64,000 nucleotides of DNA from a gamma proteobacterium symbiont of Ctena orbiculata (GCA_003058525.1 QBVD01000048.1:49189-113188), one strand, 5' to 3'. Shown: positions 44,026 to 54,344, numbered from the stretch's first letter. Numbers and translations: made by a program. The notes: generated by a model not told the origin, from the letters alone.

Positions 44026-46248
44026 ATGTCCCAACCCGATCAAGCAACCATCGACACAAACAGCCAGACCGGCAATGAGGTTGAACCGGTCTGCGACATC
44101 GATCTGAACGACTCCAGTCTCTATCTGAACAGGGAGCTGACCTGGCTCGCTTTCAATCGCCGGGTGCTGAATGAGGCCGAGGTGGAGAAAAATCCATTGC
44201 TGGAAAGGGTTAAATTCCTCGCCATCGTCAGCCGCAATCTGGATGAGTTTTTCATGAAACGCATAGGCGGTCTTAAGCAACAACTTGCTGCAGGCCTCAC
44301 CACTACAACGGTAGACGGCAGGACCCCACAGCAACAATTGATCGAGTGCCACACAGTAATATTCGAGATCCAGCAGGCACAACAGCGTATCTATCATGAA
44401 CTGCAGACCGCACTGGAGGAAGCCGGAATTCGTATCACCCAATACGAGGCCCTGGACGCGACCCAGCAACAAACCCTCCGTGAACATTTTCAGCAGAACA
44501 TCTTCCCGATGCTGACGCCATTGGCGATGGATCCGAGCCATCCCTTTCCCTTTATCTCCAACCAAACGCTCAACCTGTTGGTCACACTCCGTTTTCCCAG
44601 TGGTTACGACCTGCATATGGCAAGGGTAAAGGTACCGGTCAGCAAGGATGTCTCACCACGCTTGATCCAGGTGGATGAGGACTACACTTTCGTTACCCTT
44701 GACAACCTGATCGCAAACAACCTCGATATGCTGTTTCCCGGCATGAAGATTGAATCATGCGATCTGTTCCGGGTCACGCGAAACGCCAACCTGGAGTTGG
44801 ACCAGGAGTCGGCCAGCGACCTGTTGGAAGCCATTGAAACAGAATTGCGTGAACGTCACTTTGCGCCGATTGTAAGGTTGGAGGTCTCTGCGGGAATGAA
44901 TCCCACGCATCGCGGGATGCTGGCTGCAGAACTTGGTCTCGATGAGGAGCAGGATGTATTTGAAATCAATCGTATGATGGCTCTTCGAGACCTGTTTGAA
45001 ATCGCCACCTTGAATATTCCAGAGCTCCGCAATCCACCCCACTACCCATCCGATCATCCTCAGTTGGCGCATGACCGACGCAATATCTTTCATATCATCA
45101 GAGAGCATGGATCTCTGTTGCTGCAGCACCCCTATGAGTCCTTTACCACCACAGTGGAGCGCTTCCTGCGCACGGCGGCAGAGGATCCCAAGGTTCTGGC
45201 GATCAAGATGACCCTCTATCGTACATCTGCCGAAGGCAATGTACTCGACTCCCTGATAAAGGCGGCCCGCAACGGCAAACAGGTAGCGGTGCTGGTAGAA
45301 CTCAAGGCGCGTTTCGATGAAGCCGCCAATATACGCTGGGCGAGACGATTGGAACAGGCAGGCATCCATGTCACCTATGGTGTTCTGGGGCTGAAGACAC
45401 ACAGCAAATTGATCATGGTGATCCGTAAGGACTACTCCCAGTTGCGTCGCTACTACCATATCGGTACGGGTAATTATCACCCCGGTACCGCTAGGCTCTA
45501 TACGGATCTGGGGGTGCTTGGATGCGATGAGGATACCGGTAAGGATCTGACAGAGCTGTTCAACTATCTGACCGGCTATTCACCGCCTCCCAGCTACCGT
45601 AAGATTCTGGCTGCTCCCTATACCTTAAAACAGTCTCTTGTGGAGAAGATCGAACGAGAGATCAGACTGCATGACGAGGGACACTCCGGGCATATCCAAA
45701 TGAAGATGAATGCCCTCGAGGATCACGATATCGTCAAGGCCCTCTATAAGGCCACCCAGGCTGGGGTCAAGGTTGATCTTATCGTCAGAGATACCTGTCG
45801 CTTCCGTCCCGGCATTCCCGGACTGAGCGAAAACAGCAGCGTAATCAGCATAGTCGGAAGATTCTTGGAACATGCGCGCATCATCTACTTTCTCAATGGC
45901 GGCGACGAAGAGTATTTCATCGGTTCCGCCGACATGATGCAACGTAATCTGATGCAGCGGGTAGAGGTACTGACCCCGGTGGAATCACCGGCACTGCGTC
46001 AGGAACTGCGTTTAATTCTCGATGTGCAGCTCGGTGACAAGCATAACGCCTGGGATATGCAGTCCGACGGCACCTACGTACGGCGCATACCAGATAGCGG
46101 CGAAACTTCACTCAACTGTCAGGAAACGCTTATCGGTGTGGTTGAACGGCGATTGGATGCAGCCAAGAAACATCGGGAAAAACGTATGCGCGAAAAGCTC
46201 ATGAACCATTTCAAACAGCGTCTCAGAAACAATCAGGAACTGTCCTGA
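44026..46248 (+). CDS. ppk1: Polyphosphate kinase 1
   Basis: PPK1 makes polyphosphate from ATP. The 740-residue protein has the four PPK1 domains: N-terminal (LNRELTWLAFNRRVLNEA), head, and the C-terminal phospholipase D-like catalytic pair with LKTHSKLIMVIRK (autophosphorylated histidine) and HARIIYFLNGG (second active-site histidine). An N-terminal extension of about 30 residues and a C-terminal tail make it a little longer than E. coli PPK. phoB-phoR follow on the same strand after a convergent CorC-like gene, which fits phosphate-dependent control, though no clear Pho box was seen upstream. Confidence 0.96.
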   Translation: MSQPDQATIDTNSQTGNEVEPVCDIDLNDSSLYLNRELTWLAFNRRVLNEAEVEKNPLLERVKFLAIVSRNLDEFFMKRIGGLKQQLAAGLTTTTVDGRTPQQQLIECHTVIFEIQQAQQRIYHELQTALEEAGIRITQYEALDATQQQTLREHFQQNIFPMLTPLAMDPSHPFPFISNQTLNLLVTLRFPSGYDLHMARVKVPVSKDVSPRLIQVDEDYTFVTLDNLIANNLDMLFPGMKIESCDLFRVTRNANLELDQESASDLLEAIETELRERHFAPIVRLEVSAGMNPTHRGMLAAELGLDEEQDVFEINRMMALRDLFEIATLNIPELRNPPHYPSDHPQLAHDRRNIFHIIREHGSLLLQHPYESFTTTVERFLRTAAEDPKVLAIKMTLYRTSAEGNVLDSLIKAARNGKQVAVLVELKARFDEAANIRWARRLEQAGIHVTYGVLGLKTHSKLIMVIRKDYSQLRRYYHIGTGNYHPGTARLYTDLGVLGCDEDTGKDLTELFNYLTGYSPPPSYRKILAAPYTLKQSLVEKIEREIRLHDEGHSGHIQMKMNALEDHDIVKALYKATQAGVKVDLIVRDTCRFRPGIPGLSENSSVISIVGRFLEHARIIYFLNGGDEEYFIGSADMMQRNLMQRVEVLTPVESPALRQELRLILDVQLGDKHNAWDMQSDGTYVRRIPDSGETSLNCQETLIGVVERRLDAAKKHREKRMREKLMNHFKQRLRNNQELS

Positions 46249-47504
46249 ACATCTGCAGTGAGATCATCCTGATTGGCGGTTATCCGCCGTAGAACCACTT
46301 GATGTATGCGTCGCAGAGATGCGTCCTGAACACGCACCTCAAATCCGTCCAATTCGAATTTCTCATCCTTTTCGGGGATCCTTTCCGTGTGCTTGAGCAA
46401 CCATCGATTGATGGTATCGGTTGGCTTACCGGGGATATCCATATCGTAATACTCTTCAACGACGCGTAGTTCAGCGGTGCCTTGCACCAGCACCTTGCCG
46501 CCCCCCAAGACCATCAATTCATTGGGTTTTTCATCAGTCTCGTCATATATCTCACCCACCAACTCTTCCAACATATCCTCTAACGAAACCACGCCGATCA
46601 TTGCACCGTGCTCATCAACCACCACCGCCAGATGGATGCTTTTAAGCTTAAGCTTATGTACCAGCTCATCAATGGTTGTATTGGATGGGGTGTACAGGGG
46701 TTCCTGACCCAGGTCGGAAATGGGGATGTCCAGCTCACCGGATACGATATTCTTGATCAGATCACGCACCAGCACCATGCTGACGATCTCATCCGGATCC
46801 TCCTTGTAGAGGGGAATGCGTGAAAAGTTCTCCCGCATGATCTGGGGCAACACATCACGCAGCGAGCGCCGACCGTCAATGCGGAATACCTGTCTTCTGG
46901 GAGTCATGACATCCTCGGCCTTCAGATCATTGAAATTGAAGATGCGCTCAATCATCTCCCGCTCACCGGTATCGATGACTCCCTCTTCCTCACCATGCTC
47001 AATCAAGGTGATTACCTCGTGCTCCGTCACCAGCGGATCATCCATGGCTTTGGTCGACGACTGCACCCAGTTCGTAAACTGCAAGAACAGCCACACCAGC
47101 GGGTAGATGAGGCGCATGAAACCGACGATCAGCGGGGCGATAAATAACGAGATGCGTTCCGAAAAACGGGTGGCCAGGCTCTTGGGCGTTATCTCGCCGA
47201 ACACCAGGATCAGGATGGTCAACACACCCACGGCGATACCGGGGCCGGTGTCACCAAAATAGTCGGTTGCAATGACCGTTGCCATCGCAGACGCCGCGAT
47301 GTTGACCACATTGTTGCCGATCAGGATAGTAATCAGCATGCGGCTCGGATCTTTTTTCAGCAGATAGAGGGCTTGAGCACCCCTCCTACCCTCTCTGTAC
47401 AAGGCTTCCGCACGAGCCATCGACAGGTTTATCAAGGCAGTCTCTGAACCAGAAAAAACGCCAGAGAGCACCAGCAGCAGCGCTAGAATAAGGTAACTTT
47501 CCAC
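46233..47504 (-). CDS. CNNM/CBS-pair CorC_HlyC family membrane protein
   Basis: The 423-residue protein has a CNNM transmembrane domain (residues 1-180, start MESYLILALLLVLSGVFSGS, with the acidic SGSETAL motif), a CBS domain pair (MTPRRQVFRID; VVDEHGAMIGVVSLEDMLEE) and a C-terminal CorC_HlyC FAD-like domain. Members of this family are Mg2+ or Co2+ efflux proteins or regulators (CorB/YfjD type). Its 3' end overlaps ppk1 by 16 bases on the opposite strand, so the two are strictly convergent. Confidence 0.9.
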   Translation of the reverse strand: MESYLILALLLVLSGVFSGSETALINLSMARAEALYREGRRGAQALYLLKKDPSRMLITILIGNNVVNIAASAMATVIATDYFGDTGPGIAVGVLTILILVFGEITPKSLATRFSERISLFIAPLIVGFMRLIYPLVWLFLQFTNWVQSSTKAMDDPLVTEHEVITLIEHGEEEGVIDTGEREMIERIFNFNDLKAEDVMTPRRQVFRIDGRRSLRDVLPQIMRENFSRIPLYKEDPDEIVSMVLVRDLIKNIVSGELDIPISDLGQEPLYTPSNTTIDELVHKLKLKSIHLAVVVDEHGAMIGVVSLEDMLEELVGEIYDETDEKPNELMVLGGGKVLVQGTAELRVVEEYYDMDIPGKPTDTINRWLLKHTERIPEKDEKFELDGFEVRVQDASLRRIHQVVLRRITANQDDLTADVQDSS

Positions 47505-47864
47505 GAAGTGTCTTTATATATCTCGCCCGTTTAGGCCCAGCCTGTAATTATCACTGGTAAGACATTGAATCACAAGTATGCAGCACCGCCATTTAATATA
47601 TTCATTATATTTCATGGCGCAATACTACCCAGTAAAAAGGTCAAAATATAAGTGATATTCTTCATGTATAACATATAATTGACATTACAGTATAAACACG
47701 GGCAATAAAATTATCCGCGCAACAATCCCTGAACTCAAAATAAGAGTGCGCATCTCACGAGGAGATGGGCAGGATTCAGCCCCGATCCAGCAGTCACTTC
47801 CATAAGATAGTATTTTGGGCCTGCTGGACTATTGTTGACAGGCCCTAGCTTGGTGCACAGATAG
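47505..47864. other. AT-rich intergenic region between the CorC-like gene and phoB
   Basis: A 360-bp divergent gap. From 47570 to 47720 it is AT-rich with promoter-like sequence but nothing I can assign. A small hairpin CATCTC-ACGA-GGAGATG lies at 47751-47767, and a degenerate repeat copy follows. No convincing double Pho box (CTGTCAT repeats) was found. Confidence 0.5.
47816..47847. repeat. Degenerate short CTAGGGCC repeat before phoB
   Basis: GGGCCTGCTGGACTATTGTT followed by GACAGGCCCTAG resembles a copy with joined ends. The right end lies 17 bases before the phoB start, so the element replaces or carries the ribosome-binding region. Confidence 0.6.
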
Positions 47865-48575
47865 ATGCAATGGATACTGATGGTAGAAGATGAACCCGAG
47901 GTTCGGGAAATGATTCGATTTATCCTCGAACCCAAGGGATATCGGGTTGATGAAGCCGATAATGCCCAAGACGCCCGTCGCCTATTATCCCAGCGAAGCT
48001 ACGACCTGATCCTAATGGACTGGATGCTACCCGGCAGATCAGGACTCGACCTGACCAGAGAGCTGAGACAAATGGCCCGGTCAAATACACCCCCTGTCAT
48101 TCTACTGACAGCCCGGTCTGAGGAATCGGACAAGGTTAAGGGCCTTGAAAGCGGAGCTGACGACTACATCACCAAGCCCTTTTCACCTAGAGAGATGTTG
48201 GCCCGCATCAAGGCTGTATTACGCAGAAACCGTGGCGATCAAACAGAGAGAGGGATTGAGTTTGCCGGCCTGAGTATCGAACCCAGCCTTCATATCGTCG
48301 CTATTGACGGCACCCCACTCCACCTCTCACCGGCTGAATATCGCTTACTCTACTTTTTCATGACTCACCCCGACCGAGTCTTTAGCCGAACCCAGATCCT
48401 GGATCAGGTTTGGGGTGTCACCGCCAGTGTGGATGAAAGAACGGTGGATGTGCATATAAGACGCCTGCGAAAGCAGCTCACTCCATCGGGACATCACAAT
48501 TTTCTGCAAACCGTGCGCAGTGTGGGATATAGATTTTCACCCGGCAACTTTCAACTTAAACGGCCATCTTCGTGA
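47865..48575 (+). CDS. phoB: Phosphate regulon response regulator PhoB
   Basis: A 236-residue OmpR/PhoB-family regulator. The receiver has acidic residues VEDEPE, phosphoacceptor DLILMDWMLPG and KPFSPREM; the DNA-binding winged helix contains LSPAEYRLLYFFM and ERTVDVHIRRLRKQL. PhoB identity rests on this sequence and on the adjacent phoR with a PAS domain and HisKA, plus nearby ppk1. The gene starts at an ATG with poor SD and overlaps phoR by four bases (GTGA). Confidence 0.9.
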   Translation: MQWILMVEDEPEVREMIRFILEPKGYRVDEADNAQDARRLLSQRSYDLILMDWMLPGRSGLDLTRELRQMARSNTPPVILLTARSEESDKVKGLESGADDYITKPFSPREMLARIKAVLRRNRGDQTERGIEFAGLSIEPSLHIVAIDGTPLHLSPAEYRLLYFFMTHPDRVFSRTQILDQVWGVTASVDERTVDVHIRRLRKQLTPSGHHNFLQTVRSVGYRFSPGNFQLKRPSS

Positions 48576-49951
48576 AGGGCTATCTGAAAATCGAAATCAA
48601 TCATCTGCTGGGAAGCCTGCTGATATTTGTGCCTATCGGGTATCTGCTGCAGCAGATTCCTAGCGCAATCGCGGTGGCATTGGCTGCCTATTTCGCTAAA
48701 CACGGTTACTACCTGATCAAGCTCGCCTATCTGATCAACCGGAGTTCGCGGATCGATCCACCCTACCCTGCGGATATCTGGGGACTGATCTATAAAGAGC
48801 TCTCGAGGTTCCGCTCCAGAAGCCGAAAACGTAAAAGAACACTCAGCCGCTTCGCGTCACGATTCAGAAAGGTAACCAGCTCTATACCCGACGGACTGGT
48901 ATTACTGAATAAATCCGCCGTTATTGAATGGGCGAACCCGGCTGCCGGTCAGTTGTTGAATATAAGCTGGCCACGGGATGAAAACAGTTCATTCACAGAA
49001 CACATCAAACATGAAAATCTCACGGAGTATCTGAATAATCCCGATTACTCAAAACCCCTCGAATTCCCTTCCCCAAGCAACAAAGCCGTGATCATCTCTC
49101 TCCGCGTTACACCATTTGGTGGTAAGAAGGCCCAGCGTCTGGTCGTCGCGAGAGACATCACCGAGGTCTATAAGCTCAACCAGACCAGACGTGACTTTGT
49201 CTCGAATGTCTCACACGAACTCCGTACCCCCCTCACTGTTATCGCGGGCTACCTGGAAAACCTTTCCGACAATGATATGTTGCCGTTTCAGGAGCGTCCC
49301 TTTACTCTGATGCTTCAGCAGGCGGACAGAATGAACAGCATCATTAACGATCTGCTTACCCTTTCCCGACTCGAGCTTGGACATGCCCCATCCCCGGAGA
49401 AGCCGGTCGCCGTACCCGATCTACTGCGCAGAATCATCGATCAGGCACAGCTGTTGGCGGAGCAAAAGGGTGGTTATACGATCAATCTGGATGTCGACGA
49501 CAACCTCTGGCTGCTGGGTGAAGAGAGCGAATTGACGAGCGCATTCTCGAATCTTGTCTTCAATGCCGTCATCCATACACCCCCCGGCACGGAGATCACC
49601 GTCACCTGGCTGCACCTGGAAAACGAGGCCTGCCTGACAGTCACTGATTCCGGGCCGGGAATCGAGGAGCGTCATATACATCGATTGACCGAACGTTTCT
49701 ACCGGGTCGATAAGGCGCGATCACGCCAATCCGGGGGCACAGGACTGGGATTAGCCATTGTCAAACATATTATCGGTCGACATGATGGCGAAATAAGAAT
49801 AGCGAGTCAGTTGGGAGTTGGCAGCAGTTTCACCTGCTCTTTTCCGGAAGAATTATCGCTTGATAAACCAGTTACGATTTCTGCTGAGCGAGATGCCTCG
49901 AAACAACTCCCCAGTGACCAACCTGAACTGTTGGACTCATCACCGGAATAA
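48572..49951 (+). CDS. phoR: Phosphate regulon sensor histidine kinase PhoR
   Basis: The 459-residue kinase has the PhoR layout: a hydrophobic N-terminal pair (residues 10-50), a linker, a PAS domain, HisKA (FVSNVSHELRTPLTVIAGYL) and HATPase_c (NLVFNAVIHTPPGTEIT, DSGPGIEERH, GGTGLGLAIVKHIIGRHDGE). No large periplasmic sensor domain, typical of PhoR, which senses through the Pst/PhoU complex. It starts at a GTG overlapping the phoB stop by four bases. pst and phoU are not in the window. A C-terminal tail of about 30 residues is rich in Ser, Asp and Pro. Confidence 0.9.
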   Translation: MKGYLKIEINHLLGSLLIFVPIGYLLQQIPSAIAVALAAYFAKHGYYLIKLAYLINRSSRIDPPYPADIWGLIYKELSRFRSRSRKRKRTLSRFASRFRKVTSSIPDGLVLLNKSAVIEWANPAAGQLLNISWPRDENSSFTEHIKHENLTEYLNNPDYSKPLEFPSPSNKAVIISLRVTPFGGKKAQRLVVARDITEVYKLNQTRRDFVSNVSHELRTPLTVIAGYLENLSDNDMLPFQERPFTLMLQQADRMNSIINDLLTLSRLELGHAPSPEKPVAVPDLLRRIIDQAQLLAEQKGGYTINLDVDDNLWLLGEESELTSAFSNLVFNAVIHTPPGTEITVTWLHLENEACLTVTDSGPGIEERHIHRLTERFYRVDKARSRQSGGTGLGLAIVKHIIGRHDGEIRIASQLGVGSSFTCSFPEELSLDKPVTISAERDASKQLPSDQPELLDSSPE

Positions 49952-49970
49952 GCGAGTGGCAACGAGTATT

Positions 49971-49995
49971 AAAAAGGCGTAAATAAATAAACGCC
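49971..49995 (-). terminator. Rho-independent terminator after ihfB
   Basis: On the minus strand GGCGT-TTATTTATTT-ACGCC is followed by TTTTT. It lies 30 bases after the ihfB stop, between the convergent phoR and ihfB genes. Confidence 0.65.
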
Positions 49996-50024
49996 ATTCA
50001 CCGAAACTTCAGCCGATGGAGAAT

Positions 50025-50336
50025 CTACTCCACCTGTTCAGTGATGTTTTCTGTGTAGGACTGATTCACGCGATCCCGCAACTCCTTACCGGGCTTGAAG
50101 TGAGGGACATACTTACCGGAAAGCGCAACTGTCTTACCCGTTTTTGGGTTGCGTCCCATCCTTGGCGGCCGGTAGTGGAGTGAAAAGCTCCCAAATCCGC
50201 GAATCTCAATTCTCTCACCCGATGCCAGGGATTGGCTCATGTGCTCAATCATGCACTTTACAGCCAACTCTACATCACGATAGGCAAGATGGCTCTGCTC
50301 CTTGGCAATAATCTCAATCAGTTCGGATTTTGTCAT
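50025..50336 (-). CDS. ihfB: Integration host factor beta subunit
   Basis: A 103-residue HU/IHF family protein: [14 protein letters not shown] at the start, [20 protein letters not shown] around the DNA-intercalating proline. The heterodimer with IhfA bends DNA at specific sites. The start at 50336 gives the normal IHF-beta N-terminus; an upstream in-frame reading to 50378 lacks support. It follows rpsA, as in Enterobacteria and Pseudomonas, with a strong hairpin between them. The C-terminal tail is slightly longer than in E. coli (94 residues). Confidence 0.96.
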   Translation of the reverse strand: MTKSELIEIIAKEQSHLAYRDVELAVKCMIEHMSQSLASGERIEIRGFGSFSLHYRPPRMGRNPKTGKTVALSGKYVPHFKPGKELRDRVNQSYTENITEQVE

Positions 50337-50362
50337 TCTTGTCAGTTCTCCAATTTGCCGAT

Positions 50363-50399
50363 GAATCAGGGCCCGCACTTAATGTGCGGGCCCTGATTC
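50363..50399. promoter_or_regulatory. Strong 16-bp-stem hairpin between rpsA and ihfB
   Basis: GAATCAGGGCCCGCAC (50363-50378) and GTGCGGGCCCTGATTC (50384-50399) form a perfect stem with a five-base loop. No T run follows on either strand, so it is not a classical terminator; it may be an RNA processing or stability element that sets the rpsA to ihfB ratio. Confidence 0.75.
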
Positions 50400-50434
50400 C
50401 TCGATTCGGAATCTATCGAATTCGACTCCTGGCT

Positions 50435-52111
50435 CTACTCGCCTTGATTATCCATCTGCTCTTTCAACAAATCACCCAATGTCGGTGCACTGGTTGCCGC
50501 ATCACGTGCATAACCCTTGATAGCGGCCGCCTCTTCATCCGCATCCTTGGCTTTGATGGAAAGCGTTATGGAGCGGTTCTTACGATCCACACCGATAAAT
50601 TTCGCTTCTATCTCATCGCCTTCCTTAAGGACGCTCCGTGCATCCTCTACACGGTCACGTGACAGCTCAGAGGCTCGAAGATAACCGTCAACACCCTCAG
50701 CCAAGTTGATCATCGCACCCTTGGCATCGACCTCTACAACTCTACCTTTAACGAAACTGCCTTTCTCGTTGGCAGCGACAAAAGTTGAAAAGGGATCCTG
50801 TGCCAGCTGCTTGATACCTAATGAGATGCGTTCCCGTTCAGGATCGACAGAGAGGACAACGGTTTCCACTTCATCGCCCTTCTTGAAGTTGCGAATAGCG
50901 TCTTCACCCTCATCATCCCAGGAGATATCGGACAGATGAATCAGTCCATCTATACCGCCATCAAGTCCGATAAAGATACCGAAGTCGGTAATCGACTTGA
51001 TATTACCGGTAACGTGGTCGCCCTTTTTGTGGGTAGCGGCAAACTCATCCCAGGGATTAGGCTTGCACTGTTTAATACCGAGCGAGACACGACGTCTCTC
51101 CTCATCGATATCCAGCACCATGACCTCCACTTCGTCACCGAGGGAGACTATCTTGGATGGGTGTACGTTCTTGTTTGTCCAGTCCATCTCGGAAACATGC
51201 ACAAGACCTTCAACGCCTTCTTCGATTTCCACGAAACATCCGTAATCGGCAATGTTGGTAACCTTGCCGAACAGACGTGTGCTTTCCGGATAACGACGTG
51301 CCAATGCAACCCATGGATCGTCGCCCATCTGCTTGAGACCGAGCGAGACACGGTTACGCTCACGGTCGAATTTCAATATCTTGACGTTGATCTCATCACC
51401 GATCTCAACAACTTCAGAGGGATGCTTGACACGCTTCCACGCCATATCGGTGATATGCAGCAAGCCGTCGATTCCGCCAAGATCAACAAATGCGCCATAA
51501 TCGGTGAGGTTCTTGACCACACCTTTGATCTCTTGACCTTCCTGCAGATTTTCGAGCAACTTATCGCGCTCTTCACTGTACTCCTGTTCAACAACGGCCC
51601 GGCGTGAAACCACAACGTTGTTGCGTCGGCGATCGAGTTTGATCACCTTGAATTCAAGATCTTTACCTTCCAAATAGGCGGTATCGCGTACAGGACGCAC
51701 ATCGACAAGAGAACCTGGAAGGAATGCACGGATATCATTCAATTCAACCGTGAAACCGCCTTTAACCTTACCGTTGATACGTCCGATAACGGTCTCTTCC
51801 GCCTCGTGCGCCTTTTCAAGCACTTTCCAAGCCTGATCGCGCTTGGCTTTTTCGCGGGAGAGTCTGGTGGCACCAAATCCATCTTCAACAGCATCCAGCG
51901 CGACCTCTACCTGATCGCCGATCTGGACTTCAATATCTCCTTGTTGATTGAGAAATTGGTCGCGAGGTATAACGCCTTCAGATTTCAGGCCGGCGTTAAC
52001 GATAACAGCTTCCGGTGTGATATCCAGAACGGTACCGATAATAATGGCGCCACTGCGAAGCTGGGTACTGGAGAGACTCTCCTCAAATAATTCTGCAAAA
52101 CTTTCGGTCAT
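50435..52111 (-). CDS. rpsA: 30S ribosomal protein S1
   Basis: The 558-residue protein has six S1 RNA-binding domains, each with a GxVxxIxDYGxF-like motif ([60 protein letters not shown]). S1 unfolds mRNA and anchors it on the 30S subunit. cmk lies upstream and ihfB downstream, the usual gammaproteobacterial order. The start ATG at 52111 gives the normal [14 protein letters not shown] leader of about 135 bp with a hairpin separates it from cmk. Confidence 0.98.
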   Translation of the reverse strand: MTESFAELFEESLSSTQLRSGAIIIGTVLDITPEAVIVNAGLKSEGVIPRDQFLNQQGDIEVQIGDQVEVALDAVEDGFGATRLSREKAKRDQAWKVLEKAHEAEETVIGRINGKVKGGFTVELNDIRAFLPGSLVDVRPVRDTAYLEGKDLEFKVIKLDRRRNNVVVSRRAVVEQEYSEERDKLLENLQEGQEIKGVVKNLTDYGAFVDLGGIDGLLHITDMAWKRVKHPSEVVEIGDEINVKILKFDRERNRVSLGLKQMGDDPWVALARRYPESTRLFGKVTNIADYGCFVEIEEGVEGLVHVSEMDWTNKNVHPSKIVSLGDEVEVMVLDIDEERRRVSLGIKQCKPNPWDEFAATHKKGDHVTGNIKSITDFGIFIGLDGGIDGLIHLSDISWDDEGEDAIRNFKKGDEVETVVLSVDPERERISLGIKQLAQDPFSTFVAANEKGSFVKGRVVEVDAKGAMINLAEGVDGYLRASELSRDRVEDARSVLKEGDEIEAKFIGVDRKNRSITLSIKAKDADEEAAAIKGYARDAATSAPTLGDLLKEQMDNQGE

Positions 52112-52193
52112 GGGATTGAGTTTCCTGCAACACTAGGTTGCACAGGCTGGACGAAAAATGAAGTGATATTTTTGTCCGCCAGGTTGTTAGATT

Positions 52194-52219
52194 AAAAAAT
52201 TAAGCCGGTAAAACCGGCC
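52194..52219 (-). terminator. Terminator or attenuator between cmk and rpsA
   Basis: On the minus strand GCCGGT-TTT-ACCGGC is followed by TTAATTTTTT. It lies 28 bases after the cmk stop and ahead of rpsA, so it could separate the two units or attenuate read-through. Confidence 0.55.
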
Positions 52220-52246
52220 ACCATTCTTGACTGATGAATCAGATGA

Positions 52247-52921
52247 TTAGCTTTGAATATCGGACAGGGCCGTGCTTACTATCTGCATCGCCTGCCCATA
52301 AACTTCATCGATAGTCATCGCCGTCGAATCCAACTGGTATGCTGATTCCGAAGCGACGAGTGGCGCCACGGCACGTTTGCTGTCGCGCTCATCCCGTTCT
52401 CTAATCTCCTCAGTAAGACGGGCGAGATTAACACCTAACCCCTTTTCATTCAACTGTTTATAGCGTCTCTGTGCCCGTTCCTCGGCACTTGCTGTGAGAA
52501 ATATCTTGACCTTGGCTTGAGGGAAAACCACCGTTCCCATGTCGCGTCCATCTGCAACCAGACCGGGTGACCTGGCATAGTTGCGTTGCCATGCCAGCAA
52601 TGCTTCACGAACCTGAGGGATGGCAGCCACTTTGGAAGCCGCATTGCCGATGGTTTCAGTACGTATGCTCCGCGATACATCCTCACCATCCAACAGCACC
52701 CGCCCTTGATCGAATGATAATGGCATACTTTTAGCCATATCGGCAATTTTATCCACATTTTCACCGCCGATGCCGGCACGTTCGACCATTAAGCCCAAAA
52801 CGCGATAGATCGCGCCACTATCGAGAAAATGCCAACCCAAGGCCTCCGCGATGCGTTGAGCAAGGGTTCCTTTACCCGATCCCGAAGGCCCATCCACCGT
52901 AATGACCGGCGCCCTATCCAC
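52247..52921 (-). CDS. cmk: Cytidylate kinase
   Basis: A 224-residue kinase that phosphorylates CMP and dCMP. The P-loop reads TVDGPSGSGKGTLAQRIA, the CMP-binding region contains FLDSGAIYRVLGLM, and VADGRDMGTVVFP is the family motif. It overlaps the 3' end of aroA by eight bases, giving translational coupling in the aromatic-nucleotide-ribosomal cluster. Confidence 0.97.
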   Translation of the reverse strand: MDRAPVITVDGPSGSGKGTLAQRIAEALGWHFLDSGAIYRVLGLMVERAGIGGENVDKIADMAKSMPLSFDQGRVLLDGEDVSRSIRTETIGNAASKVAAIPQVREALLAWQRNYARSPGLVADGRDMGTVVFPQAKVKIFLTASAEERAQRRYKQLNEKGLGVNLARLTEEIRERDERDSKRAVAPLVASESAYQLDSTAMTIDEVYGQAMQIVSTALSDIQS

Positions 52922-54236
52922 TATTTTTCACCTCGGCAATCTGCAGCCCCATATCCGCCGCAGAAGGGACGAAGCCGGGAAACGAAGTATTGACATTGGC
53001 GCAGTCGGCAATCTCAATGGGGCCTGCCGCCCTCAATCCCGCCATCGCAAATGACATTGCTATTCTGTGATCGCCGTGACTCTCCACTTTGCCGCCCTGT
53101 AGCTCGCCTCCCTGTATCACGATTCCATCCGGCGTCGGATCGGCCTCGATACCGAGTCTCTGCAAACCTTCCGCCATGACCTGGATACGATCGCTCTCCT
53201 TGACCCGCAGCTCTTCTGCGCCCCTTAATCGCGTCTCACCCCGGGCACACGCCGCCGCCACGAAAATGGCCGGAAATTCATCGATTGCCAGCGGCACCAA
53301 CTCCTCGGGTATATCGATGCCGAGCAATTCTGTCGACGTGACTCTTATATCGGCAACCGGTTCACCGCCGACCTCTCTCTCGTTGAGGAGCTCTATCTCG
53401 GCACCCATCAACTTGAGGATCGAAATCACACCATCCCGGGTGGGGTTGATGCCGACGTGTTGTAACACCATCTCCGACCCTTCAGCGATAGAGACTCCGA
53501 CAAGAAAGAAGGTTGCCGATGAGATATCCGCGGGTATGTCGATTTCGCAGGCACTCAATCGCCCCCCGCCAGTCAGACATATCCTGTTGCCATCGCGTCT
53601 CACCGGATAGCCAAATCCCTGCAACATACGCTCGGTGTGATCCCTGGTGGGCGCCGGTTCTGTGATACAGGTTTCGCCCTCCGCACAGAGACCTGCCAAC
53701 AACAGTGCCGATTTGACCTGGGCGCTGGCCATTGGCAATTGGTAATCGATACCCTGCAAGCGAGATTGGGGGTGAATCTGCAATGGCGCAGTGAAAGCCT
53801 CTGTCGAACCAATGCTCGCATTCATCCGTGAAAGCGGATCGATGACCCGTTGCATGGGTCGACCCGACAGGGAACTGTCACCCGTCAATGTCACCGCCAT
53901 GCCCTGCCCCGCCAGCAAACCGGTCAGCAGGCGCATTGATGTCCCTGAATTCCCCAGATCCAGCGCACCATCCGGCGCCTGCAGCCCATGCATGCCGACA
54001 CCTTGAATAGTCACCCGGCCCTGGGTCGGTCCATCGATGGCCACCCCCATTTGGCGAAAGGCATTCAAAGTGGCAAGACTGTCTTCACCTTCCAGGAAAC
54101 CTGTTACCTCAGTAACGCCATCAGCCAACGAACCGAGCATGATCGACCTGTGGGAGATCGATTTATCGCCAGGCACGCGCAAGTTGCCGATCAGCTTGCC
54201 GCCGGGTTGTATTCGATAATTGATTTGTTGTTGCAA
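52914..54236 (-). CDS. aroA: 5-enolpyruvylshikimate-3-phosphate synthase
   Basis: AroA makes EPSP from shikimate-3-phosphate and PEP in the aromatic amino acid pathway. The 440-residue protein shows LRVPGDKSISHRSIMLGSLA, LGNSGTSMRLLTGLLAG, LSGRPMQRVIDPL, PGDKS-type and the late RVKESDRIQVMAEGL segments. The long N-terminal form with GNSGTSxRL is closer to the class II enzymes. It precedes cmk with an eight-base overlap and follows tyrA after a 104-bp gap holding a repeat end. Confidence 0.97.
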   Translation of the reverse strand: MQQQINYRIQPGGKLIGNLRVPGDKSISHRSIMLGSLADGVTEVTGFLEGEDSLATLNAFRQMGVAIDGPTQGRVTIQGVGMHGLQAPDGALDLGNSGTSMRLLTGLLAGQGMAVTLTGDSSLSGRPMQRVIDPLSRMNASIGSTEAFTAPLQIHPQSRLQGIDYQLPMASAQVKSALLLAGLCAEGETCITEPAPTRDHTERMLQGFGYPVRRDGNRICLTGGGRLSACEIDIPADISSATFFLVGVSIAEGSEMVLQHVGINPTRDGVISILKLMGAEIELLNEREVGGEPVADIRVTSTELLGIDIPEELVPLAIDEFPAIFVAAACARGETRLRGAEELRVKESDRIQVMAEGLQRLGIEADPTPDGIVIQGGELQGGKVESHGDHRIAMSFAMAGLRAAGPIEIADCANVNTSFPGFVPSAADMGLQIAEVKNSG

Positions 54237-54319
54237 GTTATTTCCACTCGTTTGCAGTCGCTGAAACCATAAATAATCGGGTCAGCGACACTATATTTGC
54301 CTTATCTGCCAGATGCCTT

Positions 54320-54344
54320 TTGGATTAGTGCTAACTGGCCCTAG
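54320..54344. repeat. Solo right end of the CTAGGGCC repeat
   Basis: TTGGATTAGTGCTAACTGGC followed by CCTAG. The complement of CTA (54341-54343) in this copy is the TAG stop codon of tyrA. Confidence 0.7.
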
